DNA of 64,000 nt from Pseudoflavonifractor sp. MSJ-37 (GTDB lineage Bacteria > Bacillota > Clostridia > Oscillospirales > Oscillospiraceae). Made by a program: the position numbers and the translations under genes. Location: positions 310,001-374,000 of the forward strand of contig NZ_JAHLPP010000002.1 of the NCBI RefSeq assembly GCF_018917965.1, read 5' to 3'. Of the stretch, positions 16,092-23,194 are shown piece after piece (position 1 is the first letter of the stretch; each line of letters opens with the position of its first letter). The notes below the pieces were generated by a model. The model worked only from the letters and a program-made list of their open reading frames with translations, did not search any database and was not told the DNA's origin.

Positions 16092-16907
16092 TCAGGGCCG
16101 GGCCTGTTTGGGGATGCGGATGGTCAGGAGGATGGAATCCTCGGTGTCCTGCCGGTCGCAGTCGGCGTCTACCCCCGCGTGCTTCATGGTGGCCAGCCCT
16201 TTGGTGATAGAGTTCAGGAAGAGCCGGACATCTTTCAGGATGAAGAGAGGCGGCTTTCGACTGCTGGCAGGGGGAGGAGCGAGGAGCGCCTCCACATACT
16301 CCTCCGTCTTGGCCACGGTGAGGCTGTGCTCCACGATGTACTGAGCGGCGGAGCGCTGCTGTTCCGGGCCATCCAGCCGCAGGAGGGCACGGGCGTGGCG
16401 TTCGCTGAAATGCCGTTCCCGCAGGAGGGCCAGCACATCGGGGGGCAGGCGCAGCAGCCGGAGCTTGTTGGCCACGGCGGACTGGGACTTGCCGATTTTC
16501 CGGGCGGCCTCCTCCTGAGAGAGCTGATAGGTGCGGATGAGTTTGGCCAGGGCGGCGGCCTCCTCTACGAAGTCCAGGTCCCGGCGCTGGAGGTTTTCGA
16601 TCAGGGCCAGCAGAGAGGAGCCCTCATCGTCCACATCCACCAGGATGCAGGGGACCTCGGTGAGACCAGCCATCTGGGCGGCCCGGAGCCGCCGCTCTCC
16701 GGAGATGAGCTCATAGCCCCGTTCGCCGGTGCGCCGGACGGAGAGGGGCTGGAGGATCCCATAGAGCCGGATGCTGGCGGCCAGCTCCTCCAGACCATCG
16801 GGCTCGAAGGCTTTGCGGGGCTGACCAGGGTTCGGGGCGATCAGGGCGGCGGGCAGGAAGAGCACCCGGGTGCTCTCGAAGAGCCCGCGTTTGCGCGAGA
16901 GGAGCAT
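16092..16907 (-). CDS. noc: ParB/Noc-family nucleoid occlusion-like protein
   Basis: A 271-residue second ParB paralogue. GERRLRAAQMAG near residue 75 and ENLQRRDLDFVEEAAAL near 108 mark the ParB-N/CTPase domain. The recognition region reads SQSAVANKLRLLRLP followed by SERHARALLRL, which matches Noc proteins (QSTIANKLRLLKLP, SERHARAL) better than ParB. Noc binds NBS sites and protects the nucleoid from division. The short N terminus MLLSRKRGLFES is amphipathic enough to touch the membrane, as in Noc. AAGGAGGT precedes the ATG at 16907; longer upstream starts lack a good site. An origin-proximal place next to parA-parB fits Noc. Confidence 0.8.
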   Translation of the reverse strand: MLLSRKRGLFESTRVLFLPAALIAPNPGQPRKAFEPDGLEELAASIRLYGILQPLSVRRTGERGYELISGERRLRAAQMAGLTEVPCILVDVDDEGSSLLALIENLQRRDLDFVEEAAALAKLIRTYQLSQEEAARKIGKSQSAVANKLRLLRLPPDVLALLRERHFSERHARALLRLDGPEQQRSAAQYIVEHSLTVAKTEEYVEALLAPPPASSRKPPLFILKDVRLFLNSITKGLATMKHAGVDADCDRQDTEDSILLTIRIPKQARP

Positions 16908-17069
16908 AGCGGAGACCTCCTTGTCAAAATGGGGTGGATGACCATATTTTACCATAATGAGAGGAAAAGTCAGGGGAAGAAGGTCGAGTGGGAAATATTT
17001 CCTTGCCGGACGAGCCATCTGTAATGTTTATTCCGCCCACGGGGCGGAAAAAGCGATATCGAGCGCGAA

Positions 17070-17111
17070 AAACGAACGAGTCCCGGCTTCGTCAGAAGTC
17101 GGGACTCGTTC
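17070..17111 (-). terminator. Terminator of the mntP-yqeC-yqeB-xdhC unit
   Basis: On the minus strand GAACGAGTCCCG, a 14-base loop, CGGGACTCGTTC, then GTTTTTCG. It lies 18 bases after the xdhC stop. The rest of 16908-17070 holds the noc promoter region (TAAAAT near 16949) and a small CCGCCC/GGGCGG palindrome at 17033-17048. Confidence 0.85.
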
Positions 17112-17129
17112 CAGTTTCACCGATCGATA

Positions 17130-17885
17130 TCAGCCGTTCCGGGCCTCGAAGTCCACCTCGATGTGGCCGCCGCAGACCATGCCGAGCTCCGCCGCCGCAT
17201 GGGACAGGTCGTAGAGCCTGTGGTCCTTCTCCACGCCATTAGCCATCATGTCCAGGGCATCCAGCTTGGCCTGGTACTCCACCGCGCCGCCGCCGATCGT
17301 GCCCACGCAGGTGCCGTCGGGATGGACCAGCATCCAGGAGCCCTTGTCCCGGGGGGCGGAGCCGCTCTTCTTGGTGATCGTACACAGTACGCCCTTCTCC
17401 GCGGGAGGCGGGGGCAGGCCGGGACCCAGCCGGGCCCGCTCCTGGATGATCTCGCCCAGGATGGACACGGCGATCTCCGCCGGGGTCTGGGCGCCGATCT
17501 TCAGGCCCACAGGGGTGTGGACCTGGGCCAGAGTCTCTTCGGAGAAGCCGGCCTCTTTCATCCGCTTCATGGACAGGGCGACCTTCACCCGGCTGCCGAT
17601 CATGCCGATGTAGGCGTAGTCCCGGCGGAGGATCTTGTCCAGACACACGTTGTCATAGGCGTGGCCCCGGGTCAGGATCACATAGTAGTCGTCCGGGCGG
17701 CTGCCCAACTCGTCCAGCGCCTCCAGGAAGGGTTTGCACAGGACCTGGGAGGCCATGTAGAACCGCTCTTCATTGGCGAATTCGGGCCGGTCGTCGATGA
17801 CGACGATCTCGAACTCCAGACGGCTGGCCATGAAGGCCACCTCCAGAGACACATGACCGCCGCCGCATAGGATCAGTCGTTCCAT
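17130..17885 (-). CDS. xdhC: XdhC-family molybdoenzyme maturation protein, permuted domain order
   Basis: A 251-residue XdhC/CoxI-type chaperone that helps load modified molybdenum cofactor into xanthine-dehydrogenase-like enzymes. The NAD-binding-like Rossmann half comes first (LILCGGGHVSLEV, VVIDDRP, YIGMIGSRVKV) and the XdhC_CoxI half second (SGSAPRDKGSWMLVHPDG, GTIGGGAVEYQ, VCGGHIEVDFE). In most XdhC proteins the CoxI half is N-terminal, so this is a swapped arrangement. GAGGAGA precedes the ATG. It closes an operon with yqeB and yqeC, which points to selenium-dependent molybdenum hydroxylases. The hydroxylase itself is not in the window. Confidence 0.85.
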   Translation of the reverse strand: MERLILCGGGHVSLEVAFMASRLEFEIVVIDDRPEFANEERFYMASQVLCKPFLEALDELGSRPDDYYVILTRGHAYDNVCLDKILRRDYAYIGMIGSRVKVALSMKRMKEAGFSEETLAQVHTPVGLKIGAQTPAEIAVSILGEIIQERARLGPGLPPPPAEKGVLCTITKKSGSAPRDKGSWMLVHPDGTCVGTIGGGAVEYQAKLDALDMMANGVEKDHRLYDLSHAAAELGMVCGGHIEVDFEARNG

Positions 17886-17900
17886 TCTCTCGTCCTCTCC

Positions 17901-18719
17901 TCAGATATCAGTCGTGCCCGGAGCGTTCCGGGCCTGTTTATGGCGAAAGTAGAGCAGCCCCTCCAGCACGCCGCCGCCGATCGCCCGGGCCTTGTCCGAG
18001 ATCGTGAAGCAGTGGTCGTAAGCGCACCGGGGGTCGATGTCACCGGACTTCATGCCTTTCTTCACCTTCAGCCCGTCGGGGAGCATCCCACGGACCGTGC
18101 CGGGCATGAGGGCGTAGACGGGAGCGCCGTCTACCTCGGCCACTACGTCCCCTTCGGCCACCGTGTCGCCGATGTGGGCCACCGGGTGGAAGATGCCGTC
18201 CTGACAGGCCCGGATGATCCGCTGGGTGGTGTAGCCGCCCACGTCGCCGGGGACGCCGGTGTTGGGGATGGGACTGCCCTCCAGCAGGAGGCGGCCCAGA
18301 TAGTGGCCCCGCTTGGTCTCGATGGCGGCGTGGCAGTCCACGCCGGCGGTGAAGCCGGGCCCCAGCGCAAGGACGATGGGGGCATCGTCGATCCGGGTGT
18401 TCACGTTGTACTTGGCCAGGATGGCGTCTACCTCCGCGTCGAAGGAGAGCTGTCTGCGGATCTCCGCCTCCGGATCCACCAGCACGGGGATCTCATCCCG
18501 GTCCAGACAGGTCCGGATCTCCTCCACGGTCTCCACATGGCGGGCGGTGACGCCCTCCACGACCGCAGTGACGTCATAGATGCACTGGCAGAACGCCACG
18601 GTCCGCCGCACCGCCGTGGGCTTGGCGATGTCCGTCATCACGAGCTGGAAGCCCGCCCGATGGAGCCGATAGGCCACCCCAGTGGCCAGATCTCCCGCGC
18701 CTTTGATCAAAACCAGCAT
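17901..18719 (-). CDS. yqeB: Selenium-dependent molybdenum cofactor biosynthesis protein YqeB
   Basis: A 272-residue protein of the EF2563/YqeB family, linked by co-occurrence to maturation of selenium-dependent molybdenum hydroxylases. It starts with a nucleotide-binding-like MLVLIKGAGDLATGVAYRLHRAGF segment and has a conserved ALGPGFTAGVDCHAAIETKRGH core around residue 120 and a PNTGVPGDVGGYTTQRI loop near 150. Its exact reaction is not established. The ATG overlaps the end of yqeC by 13 bases, and xdhC follows after 15 bases. Confidence 0.88.
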   Translation of the reverse strand: MLVLIKGAGDLATGVAYRLHRAGFQLVMTDIAKPTAVRRTVAFCQCIYDVTAVVEGVTARHVETVEEIRTCLDRDEIPVLVDPEAEIRRQLSFDAEVDAILAKYNVNTRIDDAPIVLALGPGFTAGVDCHAAIETKRGHYLGRLLLEGSPIPNTGVPGDVGGYTTQRIIRACQDGIFHPVAHIGDTVAEGDVVAEVDGAPVYALMPGTVRGMLPDGLKVKKGMKSGDIDPRCAYDHCFTISDKARAIGGGVLEGLLYFRHKQARNAPGTTDI

Positions 18720-19429
18720 AGTCCGCCCCGCTCCTTTTCTTCATAGTGCTGGATGAGCGTGAAGATCCCCAGCCGGTCCAGTCCGGCGGCGATGATCCCG
18801 GCACGCTCCCGTAGGACAGGATCATCCGTCTTGTTCAGCAGACAGCGATAGGCCATGGAGGGCGCCACGTTCTTGCGGCTCCCCTCAGGACTGGAGAGGA
18901 TCTTGACCACATCCTCCTCCGTCACCGGGTCCTCCAGGCGCTTGCCCAAAAAGGCGGCCGTCCGCTCCGGCCGATGGCAGATGACGCCGATGGGCTCGTC
19001 CAGGGCGTCCATGCCGGCGATGGCGATCACCGCGTCGGTCTCCGGCGGGATCACAGGCTCATGCTCCGCCGGGACCTTCAGGGGCCGGATCCTGGCCCCG
19101 TCCCCCTCGATGAGGACGATGTCCGCCGCTTCCTTGCAGACGCCGATCTCCCCAGTGCCGCAGAGCTTGTCCGCCCGGCCCAGGGTGCCCAGGGTGATGA
19201 TCCCGTGCGCATCCAGACAGGCCCGGAGGTTGTCCGGCGAGGGGTCGTCCGTGAGGAAGAGTCTGGGATGGGGCATGATGTGGGTGCTGGTGGTGACGAT
19301 CACCCGTTTCCCGGCCGCCCGGGCCTCCTGGGCCAGATAGTACATGGTGGTGGTCTTGCCGCCGCCGCCCACCAGAGTGACGGACCGGTGCTCCCGCATA
19401 TCCAGCCGAAGCGCGTTCCAAAGACTCAT
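18707..19429 (-). CDS. yqeC: Selenium-dependent hydroxylase accessory protein YqeC
   Basis: A 240-residue P-loop protein with VTLVGGGGKTTTMYYLA near residue 20 (Walker A, GGGGKTT) and a VLIEGDGARIRPLKVPAEHEPVIPP region near 108, both characteristic of YqeC. It is thought to act with YqeB and XdhC on selenium-containing molybdenum enzymes. The first in-frame ATG (19447) lies over the GGAGG ribosome binding site, so the ATG at 19429 is chosen. It begins 5 bases after the mntP stop. Confidence 0.88.
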   Translation of the reverse strand: MSLWNALRLDMREHRSVTLVGGGGKTTTMYYLAQEARAAGKRVIVTTSTHIMPHPRLFLTDDPSPDNLRACLDAHGIITLGTLGRADKLCGTGEIGVCKEAADIVLIEGDGARIRPLKVPAEHEPVIPPETDAVIAIAGMDALDEPIGVICHRPERTAAFLGKRLEDPVTEEDVVKILSSPEGSRKNVAPSMAYRCLLNKTDDPVLRERAGIIAAGLDRLGIFTLIQHYEEKERGGLCWF

Positions 19430-19434
19430 CTCTC

Positions 19435-19995
19435 TCAACCTCCGCATAGATGTTCGATCAGGATCTTCACGCCGATCCCGATCAGGACCAGACCGCCCAC
19501 CAGCTCGGCCCTCTGCTGGAAGAGCTCGCCCAGACGGCGGCCGGCCAGGCCGCCCACCAGAGAGAGGGCGAAGGCCACCACGCCGATCACGGCGGCGGAG
19601 GCCAGGATGTCCACCTCCATGAAGGCCATGGACACGCCCACGGCCAGGGCGTCGATGCTGGTGGCGATGGCCAGCAGCAGGAGCCGCCGATGGGAGAGGT
19701 CGGAGGCGTCGCCATCAGCGTCCTCGCCGCCGTGGAGCGCGCCCCATGCCATCCGCCCACCGATGAGCGCCAGCAGGCCGAAGGCGATCCAGTGGTCCAC
19801 CGCCTCGATATAGGAGCTGACGCTGCTGCCCAGCGCCCAGCCCAAAAGGGGCATGGAGAACTGGAAGGCGCCGAAGTAAGCTCCCATCTTCACACCATGT
19901 CTCCAGTTGAAGCCGGGCACAGATATCCCGCTGGAGACCGACACCGCGAATGCGTCCAGGGCAAGACTCACCGCGATCAGGAACGTCTCGATCAA
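19435..19995 (-). CDS. mntP: Putative manganese efflux pump MntP
   Basis: A 186-residue inner-membrane protein with six predicted helices and the duplicated MntP signature: ALDAFAVSVSSG in the first half and SIDALAVGVSMAF in the second, whose Asp residues line the transport path. It exports Mn2+. The TTG at 19995, 6 bases after AAGGTGG, gives the family's usual length; longer upstream starts would add about 70 non-hydrophobic residues. It is the first gene of the yqeC-yqeB-xdhC operon, an unusual partner. No yybP-ykoY manganese riboswitch was seen upstream. Confidence 0.9.
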   Translation of the reverse strand: MIETFLIAVSLALDAFAVSVSSGISVPGFNWRHGVKMGAYFGAFQFSMPLLGWALGSSVSSYIEAVDHWIAFGLLALIGGRMAWGALHGGEDADGDASDLSHRRLLLLAIATSIDALAVGVSMAFMEVDILASAAVIGVVAFALSLVGGLAGRRLGELFQQRAELVGGLVLIGIGVKILIEHLCGG

Positions 19996-20043
19996 ACCGT
20001 ATCCACCTTTTCTCGCTTGATTTCTCCAAAAGCTCATCAGATG

Positions 20044-20052
20044 ATTATAACA
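20044..20052 (-). promoter_or_regulatory. Extended -10 promoter of the mntP operon
   Basis: On the minus strand TGTTATAAT, a consensus -10 with the TGn extension. The -35 region is poor, which is normal for extended -10 promoters. Confidence 0.55.
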
Positions 20053-20124
20053 CATCGGCTCTATCCAGGCTATCCCTTTCGATCCATCTTTTCTATTTTT
20101 TCCGCCGTCCATGTCTATTTTTTC

Positions 20125-20153
20125 TTGCGCTGTGGGGAAAAATCGGGTATGCT
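20125..20153 (+). promoter_or_regulatory. Promoter of tadA
   Basis: TTGCGC (20125-20130), 17 bases, TATGCT (20148-20153). Confidence 0.65.
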
Positions 20154-20205
20154 GGAACAAGCTGAGAGGGATGAGACCAGATCCATCCGGAGAGGAGGCA
20201 TGGCC

Positions 20206-20682
20206 ATGGGCCATGAGGACTATATGCGGGAGGCGCTGGCCTTAGCCCGCCAGGCGATGGAGGAAGGCGAGGTACCGGTGGGATGCGTCATCGTCTGGGA
20301 GGACGGGCGGATCGTGGGCCGGGGCCGCAACCGCCGGGAGGCGGCCAGGGACGCTCTGGCCCATGCGGAGCTGGAGGCCATCCGGCAGGCCAACGCCGTG
20401 CTGGGGGGCTGGCGGCTCCATAAGGCCGTGCTTTACGTGACTCTGGAGCCCTGTCCCATGTGCGCCGGCGGGATCGTGAACGCACGGATCCCCCAGGTGT
20501 GGTACGGGGCGAAGGACCCCAAGGCGGGCTGCTGCGGATCGGTGCTGGATCTGTTTGCCCAGCCCTTCAACCACCATCCGGAGGTCCACGGCGGACTGCT
20601 GGAGGGGGAGTGCGGAGCGCTCCTCCAGGAATTCTTCCAACGTCTGCGGGACAAGCGGAAGGCGGCAAAGTCTCAAAAATAG
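20206..20682 (+). CDS. tadA: tRNA-specific adenosine deaminase
   Basis: A 158-residue zinc deaminase that converts A34 to inosine in tRNA-Arg(ACG). The zinc/proton-transfer motif HAELEAI (HAE near residue 55) and TLEPCPMCAGGIVNARIPQVWYGAKDPKAG (PCxxC near residue 86) are the TadA signature. Two ATGs lie close together; the one at 20206 has the better spacing (7 bases) from AGGAGG at 20193-20198. In Bacillus, tadA is followed by the SRP RNA gene and dnaX; here the following gap contains a promoter and terminator but no SRP RNA core. Confidence 0.95.
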   Translation: MGHEDYMREALALARQAMEEGEVPVGCVIVWEDGRIVGRGRNRREAARDALAHAELEAIRQANAVLGGWRLHKAVLYVTLEPCPMCAGGIVNARIPQVWYGAKDPKAGCCGSVLDLFAQPFNHHPEVHGGLLEGECGALLQEFFQRLRDKRKAAKSQK

Positions 20683-20699
20683 GGGGCCAGTTTGTGGAC

Positions 20700-20728
20700 T
20701 TGACAGAGGTTTACAGAAAGCATACAAA
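20700..20728 (+). promoter_or_regulatory. Orphan near-consensus promoter downstream of tadA
   Basis: TTGACA (20700-20705), 17 bases, TACAAA (20723-20728). It begins 18 bases after the tadA stop and points away from it. No coding sequence follows on this strand before a hairpin terminator. Confidence 0.7.
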
Positions 20729-20734
20729 GATTTA

Positions 20735-20880
20735 ATGATCTTGTAACAGGTCCATGCGAGATTTGTTAACAACTCCGCAGTATCATAGGTCCTGCAAGAG
20801 ACAGTTTCTTTTCATTTCATTGTATCCTCTTTCCTTAGACAGAGGCCGGACGTCAGGAGCAGGCGTCCGGCCTTTGTCGT
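20735..20880 (+). ncRNA. Candidate small RNA of about 145 nt
   Basis: This segment is bounded by a strong promoter and a terminator (AGGCCGGACG at 20843-20852 with CGTCCGGCCT at 20864-20873, then TTGT). It can form a long-range stem (CTTG...CAGG at 20740-20750 with CCTGCAAG at 20791-20798) and a TTGTTAACAA palindrome. It is AT-rich compared with its surroundings. It lacks the GGAAGG/GGAAGCAGCC core of SRP RNA and is short for 6S RNA. A 55-codon reading frame runs through the terminator, with no good ribosome binding site. The RNA is a prediction only. Confidence 0.45.
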
Positions 20881-20921
20881 GTGACCGACCGATGAGGGAC
20901 GGGGCGTGGAGAGTGGCGTGA

Positions 20922-20966
20922 AAAATGGTCAGGGCCGAACGAGATCCGTTCGGCCCTGACCATTTT
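20922..20966 (-). terminator. Terminator of the hydantoinase-MocA-like unit
   Basis: A perfect 20-bp stem (AAAATGGTCAGGGCCGAACG) with a 5-base loop, A4/T4 at its ends, 20 bases past the end of the minus-strand gene. It can also stop plus-strand transcription from the small RNA side. Confidence 0.85.
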
Positions 20967-20986
20967 GAGTCTGGGTATGGGCCGGC

Positions 20987-21562
20987 CTATCCGCGCAGGT
21001 CCTCCGGCCGGTCGATATCGGACAGCTCCCGAGGGTCTAGGACCTCCACCAGACGGAGGCGGTCCGGGTAACGCCGGATGACCTGCCCGCCGCCGGTGTC
21101 GCCGGTGAGGGCGGACAGCTCCGGGAAAAAGGCGGCGGGGAAGAGGGCTGGGCTGCCCCGCGTCCCCTGACAGCTCAGAGAGCAGATGTCCTCTGGATGG
21201 GCCCGGAAGATCTCCAGCAGACCGAGGACCGTCTCCGGCCGGAGCCATGGCTGGTCGCACACGCCGAAGAGCAGTCCGTCCATAGCGGACAGAGCGGTCG
21301 TGCCCAGCCGCACGGAAGCGGAGATCCCCTGGGCGGCCTCCCGGTTGAGGATGGGCTCATAACCCATCCGCTCGCCCAAGATCAGGATTTCATCGTACTG
21401 GCTCACGATGACCCGGCGGGCGAAGGGGAGGCCCCGGTACAGCTCCAGAGCCCGGCGGACCAGAGGCACGCCTCTGACCTCTGCCAGCAGCTTGTTGGAG
21501 CCGAACCGGGAGCCGAAGCCGGAGGCCATCAGCACACAGCCCAGAGTGAGAGCGCCGCTCAT
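20987..21562 (-). CDS. Nucleotidyltransferase of the MobA/MocA family (molybdenum cofactor cytidylyltransferase-like)
   Basis: A 191-residue NTP transferase with the signature GCVLMASGFGSRFGSNKLLAEV at residues 8-29, a variant of the LAAGxGxRxGxxKL loop, and LFGVCDQPWLRPETV near residue 95 (the DxP motif). MocA attaches CMP to molybdopterin. The Se-hydroxylase accessory genes nearby and the hydantoinase directly upstream (4-base ATGA overlap) support a role in cofactor maturation for a purine-type hydroxylase. The exact nucleotide used cannot be read off. Confidence 0.8.
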   Translation of the reverse strand: MSGALTLGCVLMASGFGSRFGSNKLLAEVRGVPLVRRALELYRGLPFARRVIVSQYDEILILGERMGYEPILNREAAQGISASVRLGTTALSAMDGLLFGVCDQPWLRPETVLGLLEIFRAHPEDICSLSCQGTRGSPALFPAAFFPELSALTGDTGGGQVIRRYPDRLRLVEVLDPRELSDIDRPEDLRG

Positions 21563-22941
21563 CTCCAGAACTGAGAGGGCCCGCGGGAGACGAAGGTGCC
21601 CAGGCCCTCCCGCACCACGCGGCCGCCCTCCACAGCGATCTGGCCGTTCAGCAGGACGGTATCCGTACGGCCGGCCATCTCCATATCCTCATAGGGAGTG
21701 TAGTCCACGTTCTGATACTGGTCGGCAGCGTGAATACGCCAAGTATGATCTGGGTCGAAGATGACGATATCGGCATCGCTCCCCACGGCCAAAGTGCCCT
21801 TTTGGGGGAACATCCCGAAGAGCCGGGCGGGACGCTCAGACATGGACAGCATCATCTGGAGCACATCGATGTGTCCGCCCTTCACGCCGAAGGTATACAT
21901 GATGGCGGGGCGGTGCTCGGTGCCGGGGATGCCCGGAGGGATCTGGGAGAAGTCGTCCTTCCCCAGCTGCTTGGTGGTGGCGTAGTCGAAGGAGCAGTGG
22001 TCCGTGCCGATGGTGTCGATCTCATCCTCACTGAGGGCCTCCCACAGAGCATCCACGTCCTCCTGCTTCCGCAGGGGGGGCGAGAACACGAACTTGGCGC
22101 TCTCGAAGCCGGGGAGCTGATACTTTTCATCGGTCATGGTGAAGTACTGGGGGCAGGACTCCAGATAGAGGGGCTGGCCGTGGGAACGGGCCAGGAGGGC
22201 CTGCTCCAGTCCACGCTGTGTGGACAGATGGACCACGTTCACCGGGTATCCCGCCTGCTCAGCCAGAGCCAGCCAGCGGCCAACGGCCTCGGCCTCGATG
22301 ACGGCGCTGTGGGCCAGGGGGTGACTGCTGGGGGAGAGCTTCCCGGCGGCCTTCAGCTCGGCGATGGACTCGTCGATCAGGTCGCCGTTCTCGCAGTGAC
22401 AGCCCACGATGCCGCCCTCTTTGCCCACGGCCTTGATGATCTCATAGGCGGTGCCGTCGGGGATGCGCATCCCGTCATAGGCCAGATAGACCTTATAGGA
22501 GGTGATGCCCTGCTCCGTCATCCGGGGCAGCTCGTCCCGGATCCGCTGATCCCAGTCCACGATGGTCATGTGGAAGGAGTAGTTGCAGGAGGCATGGCCA
22601 TCGGCCCGGCTGTGCCAGGCGTCCAGGGCGGACTGGAGGGAACAGCCGTGGTCGGGCTCGGCGAAGTCCAGCACGCAGGTGGTGCCGCCGGCCAGGGCGG
22701 CGCGGGTGCCGGTCGTCCAGTCATCGGCGGTCTCCCGGTCGGTGCCTTTGTTCATCTCGAAGTGGGTGTGGGTGTCGATGAAGCCGGGGAACACCAGCTT
22801 CCCCCTGGCGTCGATGACCTGACAGCCCTCGGCGGACAGGCCGGGACCGATCGCGGCGATCTTGCCGTCCTCCACCCGCAGGTCGGCCGCGGTGGGGCCG
22901 TTGGGCAGGACGAGGGTGCCATTTTGGATCAGGATAGACAT
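21559..22941 (-). CDS. hydA: Dihydropyrimidinase / D-hydantoinase
   Basis: A 460-residue cyclic amidohydrolase. Metal-binding DTHTHFEM is near residue 57, the carbamylated Lys lies in TSYKVYLAYDG near 148, and further ligands are in CHCENGD (near 180), NVVHLST (near 236) and GTDHCSF (near 310). It opens hydantoin or dihydropyrimidine rings. AAAGGAGG precedes the ATG at 22941. It overlaps the MocA-like gene by 4 bases. Hydantoinases of this type occur in clusters with selenium-dependent hydroxylases used to break down purines anaerobically, and yqeB, yqeC and xdhC lie 3 kb away, so purine or pyrimidine breakdown is a reasonable inference. This hydantoinase is unrelated to the hydrogenase gene also called hydA at 57850. 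Confidence 0.9.
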   Translation of the reverse strand: MSILIQNGTLVLPNGPTAADLRVEDGKIAAIGPGLSAEGCQVIDARGKLVFPGFIDTHTHFEMNKGTDRETADDWTTGTRAALAGGTTCVLDFAEPDHGCSLQSALDAWHSRADGHASCNYSFHMTIVDWDQRIRDELPRMTEQGITSYKVYLAYDGMRIPDGTAYEIIKAVGKEGGIVGCHCENGDLIDESIAELKAAGKLSPSSHPLAHSAVIEAEAVGRWLALAEQAGYPVNVVHLSTQRGLEQALLARSHGQPLYLESCPQYFTMTDEKYQLPGFESAKFVFSPPLRKQEDVDALWEALSEDEIDTIGTDHCSFDYATTKQLGKDDFSQIPPGIPGTEHRPAIMYTFGVKGGHIDVLQMMLSMSERPARLFGMFPQKGTLAVGSDADIVIFDPDHTWRIHAADQYQNVDYTPYEDMEMAGRTDTVLLNGQIAVEGGRVVREGLGTFVSRGPSQFWR

Positions 22942-22981
22942 ATTGGGCCTCCTTTTATGTATGCTCAAAAAGACGGACGGG

Positions 22982-23015
22982 AAAAAACGGGCCTCATCCA
23001 TATGGATGAGGCCCG
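22982..23015 (-). terminator. Terminator hairpin in the hydantoinase leader
   Basis: A perfect 28-base palindrome (CGGGCCTCATCCAT and complement, 22988-23015) followed on the minus strand by GTTTTTTCCC. It lies about 40 bases before the hydantoinase start and about 35 bases after its predicted transcript start, so it must be read through for expression. Confidence 0.8.
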
Positions 23016-23050
23016 CCGTTCAGGGCTCCGTTTCAGCCGTTTCCGCCGGT

Positions 23051-23079
23051 ATTATATCACGGCCGGCGGCAGAACACAA
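23051..23079 (-). promoter_or_regulatory. Promoter of the hydantoinase operon
   Basis: On the minus strand TTGTGT, 17 bases, TATAAT. The rest of the gap up to 23194 holds a CCGCCC/GGGCGGA palindrome (23169-23188) related to the dispersed repeat and nothing coding. Confidence 0.75.
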
Positions 23080-23194
23080 TGTGCGGAGACCGGGGAGCAG
23101 ACGGTCCGGTCTGCTATTATCGCCGTCTTTCGCATCGAATCGAATCCAATGTCGGATGGCGTTCGTTCCGCCCTGTGGGCGGACCAAAGCCCTA

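Noticed and set aside
20735-20880. SRP RNA or 6S RNA after tadA
   Set aside because: The conserved SRP core (GGAAGG...GGAAGCAGCC) is absent and the length and large central bulge of 6S RNA do not fit; kept only as an unclassified candidate RNA.
20754-20921. 55-codon frame starting ATGCGAGATTTG downstream of tadA
   Set aside because: It runs through the terminator hairpin, has only a weak upstream ACAGG and no recognisable product.
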